A DNA stretch of 18,742 nucleotides, from the NCBI GenBank assembly GCA_958369755.1, contig CATXJC010000036.1, positions 1-18,742 of the forward strand. The letters are read 5' to 3'. This document shows positions 9,057-14,963 of the stretch, piece by piece. The notes under the pieces are model-generated. The model saw only the letters and a list, made by a program, of their open reading frames with translations, was not told the DNA's origin and did not search any database. A program made the position numbers and the translations under genes. The stretch is from an uncultured Prevotella sp. (GTDB lineage Bacteria > Bacteroidota > Bacteroidia > Bacteroidales > Bacteroidaceae). The first letter of the stretch is position 1; each line of letters starts with the position of its first letter.

Positions 9057-10155
9057 TCATTTCTTCATATTCCAGTCCGAAGACATCCGCTACGGCCTTG
9101 AATACCACCTTTCCATTTACGATATTCAAACCCCTATACAGGGCTTTATCCTCCTTGCAGGCCTTTCGCCAACCCTTATCAGCAAGCGCCAATGCATATT
9201 TCAGCGTAGCATTGGTCAAGGCTGTGGTAGAGGTATTCGGCACAGCACCAGGAATATTAGCTACTGCATAATGAACGATTCCATCGACCATATATGTCGG
9301 ATCAGAATGTGTGGTTGGATGCGATGTCTCGAAACAGCCACCCTGATCGATTGCTACATCAACAAGTACAGTTCCTGGCTCCATCAATTTCAACATATCT
9401 TTCGTGATAAGATGCGGCGCCTTATCGCCTGGTACGAGCACACTACCCACAACGATATCCACATCTGCCAATTCTCTACGAATATTATGCTCGTTGGAAT
9501 AGAGCGTGTGTACATTGATAGGCAGCTCCATCTCTAACTGACGAAGACGAGGTAAACTGATATCTGTAATCCATACATCAGCTCCCATTCCTGCAGCCAT
9601 TCTTGCTGCAGCTTCTCCTACGGTTCCGCCGCCCAATACCAAAACCTTGACGCGGTTCACACCAGGTACACCACTCATCAGTTTCCCTTTTCCTCCCTTT
9701 GTCTTTTGCAGATAAAAAGCACCATTAATAATGGCCATCCTTCCAGCTACTTCACTCATCGGAATGAGTAAAGGCAAATGGTGGTTATCTGTCTCCACAG
9801 TCTCGTAAGCCAGACAGACAGCACCACTCTTGAGCATGGCATCGGTAAGTTCCTTGTCACAGGCAAAATGGAAATAAGTGAATACAAGCTGGTCTTGATG
9901 GATAAGTGGATATTCCTCAGCGATAGGCTCTTTCACCTTTACTATCATTTCCGCCTCACGATATACACTCTGAATGTCGGGTAAGATTATGGCTCCTACC
10001 TTTTCATACGCTTCATCAGCAAATCCGCTGTTCTCTCCAGCCGTATGCTGAACCATCACTTCGTGACCATGTCGAATGAATTCAGCAACTCCTGCTGGTG
10101 TCATTCCAACACGGTTCTCATTATTCTTAATCTCTTTTGGAATACCAATTTTCAT
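9049..10155 (-). CDS. ald: Alanine dehydrogenase (NAD-dependent)
   Basis: A 368-residue cytoplasmic enzyme that interconverts L-alanine and pyruvate plus ammonia with NAD(H). The whole length matches the family. Substrate-binding R15 and K75 and the catalytic residues H96 and D270 are in the positions known for alanine dehydrogenases. The Rossmann fold starts at KVLVLGGGTVG (residues 170-180), and D198 at the end of the second strand fits NAD preference. MKIGIPKEIKNNENRVGMTP is the typical N-terminus. The gene stands alone, with 275 bases to susC and about 800 bases of AT-rich DNA upstream. The alanine/glycine symporter gene at 1121-2563 could supply its substrate, but it is in a different transcription unit. 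Confidence 0.96.
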   Translation of the reverse strand: MKIGIPKEIKNNENRVGMTPAGVAEFIRHGHEVMVQHTAGENSGFADEAYEKVGAIILPDIQSVYREAEMIVKVKEPIAEEYPLIHQDQLVFTYFHFACDKELTDAMLKSGAVCLAYETVETDNHHLPLLIPMSEVAGRMAIINGAFYLQKTKGGKGKLMSGVPGVNRVKVLVLGGGTVGEAAARMAAGMGADVWITDISLPRLRQLEMELPINVHTLYSNEHNIRRELADVDIVVGSVLVPGDKAPHLITKDMLKLMEPGTVLVDVAIDQGGCFETSHPTTHSDPTYMVDGIVHYAVANIPGAVPNTSTTALTNATLKYALALADKGWRKACKEDKALYRGLNIVNGKVVFKAVADVFGLEYEEMIL

Positions 10156-10195
10156 GATGTTATAGTTTTAAAGGTTCGACATCAGTTTAACTCTG

Positions 10196-10203
10196 TAAAG
10201 ATA
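10196..10203 (-). promoter_or_regulatory. Possible -7 element for ald
   Basis: TATCTTTA on the minus strand, 40 bases before the ald ATG, is one base off TAnnTTTG. No good TTTG element is seen at the expected distance upstream. Confidence 0.4.
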
Positions 10204-10280
10204 CTGAAAATTTCAATAGGTTGTATGCACTTAGAGGAAAAATTAACATATCTTATATAAACTATTCCTGTTGAACATAC

Positions 10281-10682
10281 TTATTTTAGTTTATTAGGCA
10301 ATTAGACTAAACTAACATTCTAACTTTATATATGATAGATATTCTACAAAAAGAATAATCAAAATGCTGAATAATAAAGTGTTAACATGTTAGGTTTGAA
10401 ATATACATGTTTATCTCGCCAATCATTAGATTATTATAATTGCTGGCAGTTAGTATTTTAGTTTAAACGTAGTTTTGTATTTTCGTTTATCATAACATAA
10501 GGCTTTACGTATATTAGTTTATTTGTTCTTTTGTTTATATAGCTATACATAAATAAGTTTATTCATATCTCAGTATAATCATTTATTAGCATAAATGTCT
10601 ATACAAATATATGCATAATAGAATATTCATATATAAGTTTAATCAATTTGTCCGTCTATTAGGATATCCATATTTTCGTTTA
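10281..10682 (+). repeat. Nine degenerate 13-bp direct repeats, candidate centromere (parS-like)
   Basis: Copies related to GTATTTTMGTTTA, all in the same orientation, at 10281-10293, 10453-10465, 10477-10489, 10509-10521, 10525-10537, 10549-10561, 10573-10585 (ATTTA variant), 10629-10641 and 10670-10682. From 10453 to 10629 the start-to-start distances are 24, 32, 16, 24, 24 and 56, all multiples of 8. The repeats are seen directly, but the background is very AT-rich, so some copies could be chance. A binding role for the small protein encoded at 11864 is inference. Confidence 0.5.
10438..10451. promoter_or_regulatory. 14-bp palindrome, copy 1 (possible operator)
   Basis: AATTGCTGGCAGTT, a near-perfect inverted repeat with a 2-base centre. 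Its partner at 10897-10910 matches in the opposite orientation at 13 of 14 positions, with similarity running on into TTAG. It lies just left of the cluster of direct repeats. Confidence 0.5.
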
Positions 10683-10795
10683 GTAATACATTCGAAGTGA
10701 TGCTTATTCTTCATGAAGATTGTTAGAAAAGTATAAAAAAGAGGATATTTACAAAGAAATAAGAAGATAAATTCTTTTATATCAACTATTTTGGC

Positions 10796-10803
10796 TATTT
10801 TTG
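10796..10803 (+). promoter_or_regulatory. -7 element of the parA operon promoter
   Basis: TATTTTTG fits TAnnTTTG exactly. The -33 region about 19 bases upstream (TTCTTTT near 10772-10778) is only a weak match. Transcription would begin near 10810, leaving a leader of about 150 bases before the parA ATG. Confidence 0.55.
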
Positions 10804-10847
10804 CAACCAATATTAGAACTTAAGAACATTAGATAATCCAGAAATAA

Positions 10848-10882
10848 GACTTTTAGTCTTTCCGGACGAAAGAATATAAGTC
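10848..10882 (+). promoter_or_regulatory. Imperfect hairpin in the parA leader
   Basis: GACTT (10848-10852) pairs with AAGTC (10878-10882) and CTTTC (10858-10862) with GAAAG (10868-10872), separated by a partly paired middle and a 5-base loop, CGGAC. It lies between the promoter and the start codon of parA. No U run follows, so it is not a terminator. Confidence 0.4.
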
Positions 10883-10896
10883 AATCCGTTTATTCT

Positions 10897-10910
10897 AATT
10901 GCCAGCAATT
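10897..10910. promoter_or_regulatory. 14-bp palindrome, copy 2 (possible operator)
   Basis: AATTGCCAGCAATT, a perfect 6-bp inverted repeat with a 2-base centre, 53 bases before the parA ATG and downstream of its likely promoter. On the reverse strand it reads as copy 1 at 10438-10451 with one change. Suitable as a dimeric repressor site; the binding protein is unknown. Confidence 0.5.
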
Positions 10911-10963
10911 CTAATATATGTAAATTGTATTAAACAATAATGTGAAATAAGGAAAAAAGAAAT

Positions 10964-11794
10964 ATGAAACATGAACTACAGGAAATTGTTGCAGTAGTAA
11001 ACAACAAGGGTGGAGTAGGCAAGACGGCTACTGTGCAGTCTCTGGCTTCTGGCATAGTCCGGTTGAATCACAATCTCAGGGTTCTGGTAATAGACTTAGA
11101 CCCACAATGCAACCTCTCTTCGCTTTTCGGAGTGAGAGATAACGAATATGATAACATATACAACGCCATGTGCAAACAGAGTGGTGTGCCAGTCTACAAA
11201 TGTAAAAATGGAGTATATGCAGTTCCAGGATCTGCTCAGATGGAAAATATAGAACAACACCTTCCAGGAGGCCCTTCACTGAGAGAACAGATGAAGAGCT
11301 ACACGGTATTACTGGGATGCTTGCAAGACAACGATTGCCATGACATGACAGGAGAAGGACTGAAAAACGTATTTGATGATTTCGACTACATTTTCATCGA
11401 CTGTCCTCCAGCACTTTCCAAGAACACTTATAATGCTTTGGTTGCTGCGAGCAAGATTTTGATTCCAGTACAGATGGAAGCATTATCTGTCAAGGGAGTA
11501 AGTGAAGTACTCAGCGTAATGGATGAAGTGAAAGAGTTCCACATGAACGATAATTTGGAATTACTTGGACTCCTGCCAGTTATGGTAGATGAACGAACCA
11601 AGATTACCAAGCAGTTGAGCAAACTTTTAGGCGAAAAACATGGCGACTTAATTCTGCCTTGCCGTATCCGACGCTCAGTAAAGTTCCTGGAAGCTCAGGC
11701 ACACGGACAAAGCATATTCGAATATGCACCTTACTCAAGTACAGGTATCGATTACGAAATTGCTATCAAGCGCATGTTCAACATCAAAATCTAA
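10964..11794 (+). CDS. parA: ParA-family partition ATPase
   Basis: A 276-residue ParA/Soj-like ATPase. The deviant Walker A motif NNKGGVGKT (K15, K20, T21) is near the N-terminus, followed by VLVIDLDPQCNLSS (Walker A' Asp at 44 and 46) and the Walker B strand DYIFIDCPPAL (D146). There is no N-terminal helix-turn-helix extension, so it fits the short plasmid (type Ib) class, in which a small ribbon-helix-helix protein is the partner and the centromere lies upstream. It should move DNA by ATP-dependent patterning on the nucleoid. The gene starts after a weak purine-rich ribosome site (GGAAAAAAG) and is followed after 69 bases by the small basic protein gene, then by the iterons and the initiator gene. 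parA is used as a family name; the locus-specific name is unknown. Confidence 0.92.
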   Translation: MKHELQEIVAVVNNKGGVGKTATVQSLASGIVRLNHNLRVLVIDLDPQCNLSSLFGVRDNEYDNIYNAMCKQSGVPVYKCKNGVYAVPGSAQMENIEQHLPGGPSLREQMKSYTVLLGCLQDNDCHDMTGEGLKNVFDDFDYIFIDCPPALSKNTYNALVAASKILIPVQMEALSVKGVSEVLSVMDEVKEFHMNDNLELLGLLPVMVDERTKITKQLSKLLGEKHGDLILPCRIRRSVKFLEAQAHGQSIFEYAPYSSTGIDYEIAIKRMFNIKI

Positions 11795-11803
11795 TCTTGA
11801 TAG
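11763..11803 (+). repeat. Inverted repeat at the 3' end of parA
   Basis: CTATCAAG at 11763-11770 and CTTGATAG at 11796-11803 form a perfect 8-bp inverted repeat with a 25-base gap spanning the parA stop codon. No U run follows. The sequence TCTTGATAGG from the right arm recurs at 14143-14152 and 15084-15093. Confidence 0.4.
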
Positions 11804-11863
11804 GGTAGGTTGAAACATGTAATAATAAAACAAAAGAAGATAAACTTATAAAATATAAGAATT

Positions 11864-12163
11864 ATGGCTGTAGCAAAAAGAAATTTAGAAGAAATTGGTG
11901 AGTCTCTTGAAAATATGGGTATGAACGACCGACCAAGTTTATTAAACACAGAAATGGCAAAAAGCGAAGAGGATAAAAATATATCTAAAGGTGGTCGCAA
12001 GAGAAAAAGTTACTGGACTGCAGAGGAAAGACGCACTAGAACGAGTGTGGCTACATATCTTAACAAGGAAGAACTCCTTCTCCTGAAGATGAAATGCCTC
12101 TCAGATGATATCCCACAGGAAAATCTGCTCTACAATATCCTAATGGATTACTTGAAAAAGTAA
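11864..12163 (+). CDS. Small basic ribbon-helix-helix-like protein, candidate ParB-type centromere binder
   Basis: A 99-residue protein with no transmembrane segment. Residues 1-42 are polar and probably disordered, and 43-58 are strongly basic (KGGRKRKSY then ERRTRT). Residues 58-65 (RTSVATYL) look like a beta strand followed by two helices (about 67-80 and 84-97), the plan of a ribbon-helix-helix DNA-binding domain. Its place directly after a short ParA gene, 69 bases downstream, is that of ParB/ParG/Omega-type partners, so binding of the repeats upstream of parA and repression of the operon are likely but inferred. A 6-bp inverted repeat (11845-11859) lies just before the ATG. Sequence alone does not exclude a copy-number control protein. 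Confidence 0.7.
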   Translation: MAVAKRNLEEIGESLENMGMNDRPSLLNTEMAKSEEDKNISKGGRKRKSYWTAEERRTRTSVATYLNKEELLLLKMKCLSDDIPQENLLYNILMDYLKK

Positions 12164-12193
12164 GCAAACAAAAAGTAGTTATTAAAAGGGTGA

Positions 12194-12276
12194 AAACCAC
12201 AAAACTGTTTACCTAAAAAAGCGCTAAGCTTAAAAATAAGGTATAAGTTCCTACAAAAACCACATTTTTGTTTACC
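12194..12276 (-). repeat. Iterons, module 1 left arm (2 copies)
   Basis: Two 20-bp copies on the minus strand at 12194-12213 (exact GGTAAACAGTTTTGTGGTTT) and 12257-12276 (GGTAAACAAAAATGTGGTTT). They face the seven plus-oriented copies across an AT-rich gap of about 100 bases. Confidence 0.93.
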
Positions 12277-12366
12277 AAAAGAATGATAATTATAGATTAT
12301 TCTTTATAATAAATTATATATCTCTTATTTATTACAGAAAGCATAATAGCTTGATTAATAATGAGT

Positions 12367-12374
12367 TATGTTTG
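12367..12374 (+). promoter_or_regulatory. Possible -7 element for rep
   Basis: TATGTTTG fits TAnnTTTG and lies just before the first iteron of the block at 12379, so a transcript from it would run through all seven iterons before the rep ATG. No good TTTG is present at the expected upstream spacing. Another candidate, CAACTTTG at 12495-12502, lies inside an iteron. Confidence 0.4.
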
Positions 12375-12378
12375 AAAT

Positions 12379-12530
12379 GGTAAATAGAAAAGTGGTTTTA
12401 GGTAAATAGGAATATGGTTTATGGTAAATAGCTTGGTGGTTTCGGGTAAATATTTATGTGGTTTTAAGTAAATAAAAAAGTGGTTTTAGGTAAACAACTT
12501 TGTGGTTTATGGTAAACAGAAATGTGGTTT
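12379..12530 (+). repeat. Iterons, module 1 right arm (7 copies at 22-bp period)
   Basis: Seven direct copies starting at 12379, 12401, 12423, 12445, 12467, 12489 and 12511, each 20 bp and spaced exactly 22 bp. The pattern is GGTAAAYA, five variable bases, then GTGGTTT; one copy starts AGTAAATA and one has TATGGTTT. The 22-bp spacing puts every site on the same face of the helix. The last copy ends 4 bases before the rep ATG, so initiator bound here would cover the rep leader and repress the gene. Confidence 0.95.
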
Positions 12531-12534
12531 TTAT

Positions 12535-13830
12535 ATGAGTGAACCAAAAGGAAACAAGAATCTGGTGTGGATTAACACACCTTTTTCGCTGACAAAATTG
12601 GATAAGCAATATACATTATTGCAACAAAACATATTGATGGTTGCAAGTACCCATCTGCAGAAGTATGTTGAAGAGTATTTTACCGAGAAGAGAGTGCTTG
12701 GAGATGCACGCTCCGACTATCTTTTCGAGAAAGGAATAGAGCATGCTGTTATGGAGATTCCGCCCATCAAAATAGACATCAAGGATTTTCAGGTATCAAC
12801 GGAGTTTCATAATTATAAGAATCTGCGTGATACGCTGAAGAACGATATCCTCAACCTGTCGGTGCGTGTAAAGACGGATAGCAAGACAGAGAAGATACAG
12901 CACGTATTTTCAAACATCGAGATTCCGACAACGCAGAAAGGCTATACAAAGAGCGATGGTGAGAAAGTAGAACGCATCAAGGGTGAAGTAATACTTGAGA
13001 TAGATCCAAAACTCACTATGAGCCTTTTTGATATGCGTCAGGGATATATTCACCATATCTCCATGATTGCTAAATATTCCAAGAAGGTGAATACACCTCG
13101 ACTCTATATATATCTGCTTCGTCAGATGGGACTAGACAAGAGCTTGGATGTTAAGGTTGAGTTTTTGCCGATGAAACAGTATTTGGGTTTGGTAGAACTT
13201 GATGAACATGGCAATATTCTGCTTGACGACAAGGGGGAGCCTGTGATGAATAAATATCCTAAATTCTCGCAATTCAGAAAACAGGTACTCGATGTGGTAA
13301 GGGAAGATCTCAACAGAATGGCTAGTCGCAGTGAGACAGATATCGTATTTGATGAATTTTCTGAAGAAGACTTTATTTATCGGAACGGAAAGCATAAGGG
13401 AGATCCTGAATATGTTATCTTCCATATCAAGCGGACGGATGTAGGTATCAATCATATCGGAGATAAAGATGCAGATATTGCTCGTCGTCTGAATGAAAAA
13501 ATAAACCGTAATAGGGGAAAGAAAACATCTGATGATGCCACGCAGCAGGGAGATCTTTTTGCGCATGTATATCAGAATCCTGACAAGAAGATAGAAGTAG
13601 ACACGACTCAAGGTTTTGAGCAATGGAATCAGTTTATTTCGATGGTACAGGATACCAGTCAGCAAGCCCTGTTGGGCAGATGCAAATTCATAGGAATCAA
13701 GAATGACAGATTCTGTATTGCTGCTAGTGATGATGATTTTGCTGCTCTGAAAACATCGGGTCTTGAAAGGCTGGCACAAGAATTTTTTGACTGTGTCGGT
13801 TCATTCATGCCTGTATTCTATAGAGGCTAA
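12535..13830 (+). CDS. Plasmid-type replication initiator, Rep_3/RepB-like
   Basis: A 431-residue protein likely to bind the iterons and open the origin. It follows the plan of Rep_3 initiators: a first winged helix covering about residues 15-205 (ending in SMIAKYSKKVNTPRLYIYLLRQ, the usual recognition-helix segment) and a second covering about 206-305 (YPKFSQFRKQVLDVVREDLN). A linker (about 306-358) leads to an extra C-terminal domain (360-431, starting WNQFISMVQDTSQQALL) that by eye resembles DnaA domain I; that is a tentative reading. The protein is longer than typical RepE/RepA initiators. The ATG at 12535 is preferred to an in-frame GTG at 12502, which lies inside the iterons and would translate them. 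Iterons lie on both sides, and a terminator follows at 13849-13883. Confidence 0.88.
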   Translation: MSEPKGNKNLVWINTPFSLTKLDKQYTLLQQNILMVASTHLQKYVEEYFTEKRVLGDARSDYLFEKGIEHAVMEIPPIKIDIKDFQVSTEFHNYKNLRDTLKNDILNLSVRVKTDSKTEKIQHVFSNIEIPTTQKGYTKSDGEKVERIKGEVILEIDPKLTMSLFDMRQGYIHHISMIAKYSKKVNTPRLYIYLLRQMGLDKSLDVKVEFLPMKQYLGLVELDEHGNILLDDKGEPVMNKYPKFSQFRKQVLDVVREDLNRMASRSETDIVFDEFSEEDFIYRNGKHKGDPEYVIFHIKRTDVGINHIGDKDADIARRLNEKINRNRGKKTSDDATQQGDLFAHVYQNPDKKIEVDTTQGFEQWNQFISMVQDTSQQALLGRCKFIGIKNDRFCIAASDDDFAALKTSGLERLAQEFFDCVGSFMPVFYRG

Positions 13831-13848
13831 GCAGAACAAGAAAGCAGA

Positions 13849-13883
13849 AGGGGAAGTAGGGGAGTACCGTACTTCCTCTTTTT
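13849..13883 (+). terminator. Rho-independent terminator after rep
   Basis: GGAAGTA (13852-13858) pairs with TACTTCC (13870-13876), extendable to about 11 bp with one mismatch, with an 11-base loop and five T at 13879-13883. It lies 20 bases after the rep stop codon and shields the downstream iterons from rep transcription. Confidence 0.8.
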
Positions 13884-13891
13884 AGTATGTA

Positions 13892-13956
13892 AAACCACAT
13901 TTCTGTTTACCTGCTTTTAAGAATGGCTTATCATCAAAACCACAAAACTGTTTACC
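13892..13956 (-). repeat. Iterons, module 2 left arm (2 copies)
   Basis: Two 20-bp copies on the minus strand at 13892-13911 (GGTAAACAGAAATGTGGTTT) and 13937-13956 (exact GGTAAACAGTTTTGTGGTTT), 45 bp apart. They face the three plus copies at 14076-14139 across an AT-rich gap of 119 bases. Confidence 0.93.
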
Positions 13957-14075
13957 TGAAATGTCATGTATATAATTCATTCCATTTTGAGGTTATATTA
14001 ATTATTTACCAAATCCCGTGTTATAATTTGATATGTAATAAGTTATATCATTTTTATATCAGTCTTTTATTCTTA

Positions 14076-14139
14076 GGTAAACAGTTTTGTGGTTTCTGGT
14101 AAACAAAATAGTGGTTTCAGGTAAACAGTTTTGTGGTTT
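14076..14139 (+). repeat. Iterons, module 2 right arm (3 copies at 22-bp period)
   Basis: Direct copies at 14076-14095, 14098-14117 and 14120-14139. The block from 14075 to 14139 is repeated at 14456-14520 with a single base difference (T versus A in the third copy), evidence of duplication. Confidence 0.95.
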
Positions 14140-14309
14140 TTATCTTGATAGGATACTGTTTTTTATCTTATTCTATTTGAAACCAGGCACCTGAATACAA
14201 TTTGAATATATGTATAACTATCAGTATATTAGTATGTTATGTAAAACGCCTAAAGGAGTTGTCTAGACATTTTGATTCTTTCTTTATTAGCAACTGAATA
14301 AGAATTTAA

Positions 14310-14425
14310 AAACCACAAAACTGTTTACCTAGCAGAACGTTCATCGATTTTTCTCATAAACCACATTTCTGTTTACCTGTTTTTCTCATGAATTTTACTA
14401 GGTAAAAACCACATTTCTATTTACC
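14310..14425 (-). repeat. Iterons, module 3 left arm (3 copies at 48-bp period)
   Basis: Minus-oriented copies at 14310-14329, 14358-14377 and 14406-14425, with equal start-to-start distances of 48 bp. The last copy has AAATAGAAATGTGG in place of AAACAGAAATGTGG. Only 31 bases separate this arm from the plus-oriented arm. Confidence 0.93.
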
Positions 14426-14456
14426 TAAAAAGGAGCAACTGCTTTTTGCTAGGATA

Positions 14457-14647
14457 GGTAAACAGTTTTGTGGTTTCTGGTAAACAAAATAGTGGTTTCA
14501 GGTAAACAGTTTAGTGGTTTAGGTAAATAGAATAGTGGTTTAGGTAAACAAAAATGTGGTTTGTGCTACAAAATGCAGTGATTTTTGGTAAACAACTTTG
14601 TGGTTTATGCGTGGTTTTGTGGTTTTAGGTAAACAGTTTTGTGGTTT
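14457..14647 (+). repeat. Iterons, module 3 right arm (7 good and 2 degraded copies)
   Basis: Good copies start at 14457, 14479, 14501, 14522, 14543, 14587 and 14628. A decayed copy at 14565-14584 (GCTACAAAATGCAGTGATTT) sits exactly on the 22-bp register, and a partial copy ending in TTTTGTGGTTT lies at about 14606-14625. The spacing is 22 bp except for two steps of 21 bp and the disturbed partial unit, so the array shows both drift and loss. Confidence 0.95.
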
Positions 14648-14672
14648 TCTCCTTATAGAGAATCAAATTCAT

Positions 14673-14704
14673 AATTGTCTAATTGTAGAATTGACTAATT
14701 GACG
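14673..14704 (+). repeat. 16-bp tandem repeat beside the iterons
   Basis: Two adjacent 16-bp units, AATTGTCTAATTGTAG and AATTGACTAATTGACG, identical at 13 of 16 positions, about 25 bases after the last iteron. The role is unknown; it could be a second protein-binding site at the origin. Confidence 0.6.
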
Positions 14705-14894
14705 GAAAAACTACAAGTAAGTTTCTTTTTAGGTTATTATTTTGTCATTGAACTGCTTTCAAGTAAGTTCTCGCCGCATTCACAAGTTCTATGATGGTTA
14801 TACCAGTCATGGCCCAACGTGAAACCAGAGCCATCAACTTTTGAGGTCAGGAATGAACTGTTTGCGCCTGATGGAAAACTCTTGCAAACTTTCA

Positions 14895-14952
14895 AGAAAA
14901 AATAGTGCCAAGAAAACCCAATGGTCTTTTAGCCTTTGGATTTTCTTGGCAC
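14895..14952 (-). terminator. Rho-independent terminator of the minus-strand gene beside the origin
   Basis: GTGCCAAGAAAA (14905-14916) and its perfect complement (14941-14952) form a 12-bp stem, extended by four more pairs (CCAA/TTGG) after one mismatch. On the minus strand it is followed by a run of six T (complement of 14897-14902). It stops the transcript of the gene at 14964-16085 before it enters the iterons. Confidence 0.88.
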
Positions 14953-14963
14953 AAAATTTAGCC

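Larger units (their letters stand above)
10156..10963. other. AT-rich regulatory/partition region between ald and parA
   Basis: About 800 bases with no convincing gene. It contains the ald leader, nine degenerate direct repeats of GTATTTTMGTTTA (10281-10682), two copies of a 14-bp palindrome (10438-10451 and 10897-10910), the parA promoter element (10796-10803) and an imperfect leader hairpin (10848-10882). Its position upstream of a small ParA gene is where type Ib partition systems usually keep their centromere. Confidence 0.6.
12164..12534. other. Iteron-bearing region upstream of the initiator gene
   Basis: 371 bases without a gene between the small DNA-binding protein gene and rep. It holds two minus-oriented iterons (12194-12213, 12257-12276), an AT-rich stretch (12277-12366), a TATGTTTG element (12367-12374) and seven plus-oriented iterons (12379-12530) that run up to the rep start codon. 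Confidence 0.85.
13831..14963. other. Main iteron region downstream of rep, putative replication origin
   Basis: More than 1.1 kb without a convincing gene. It holds the rep terminator, iteron module 2 (13892-14139), iteron module 3 (14310-14647), a 16-bp tandem repeat (14673-14704) and the terminator of the minus-strand gene to the right (14895-14952). The AT-rich gaps at 13957-14075 and 14140-14309 are candidates for the DNA-unwinding element. I saw no good match to the DnaA box TTATNCACA by eye. Confidence 0.75.

Noticed and set aside
12214..12240. Possible terminator after the small DNA-binding protein gene
   Set aside because: The only stem (AAGC with GCTT) is 4 bp and no U run follows.
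12502..12534. Upstream GTG start for the initiator
   Set aside because: It would translate iteron DNA; the ATG at 12535 follows directly after the last iteron.
13957..14309. DnaA boxes in the AT-rich gaps of the origin
   Set aside because: No sequence close enough to TTATNCACA was found by eye, so none is annotated.
12379..14647. CRISPR array
   Set aside because: The repeats are 20 bp with only 1-2 bases between copies in the runs, so there are no spacers; they occur in both orientations and no cas genes are present. They fit iterons.
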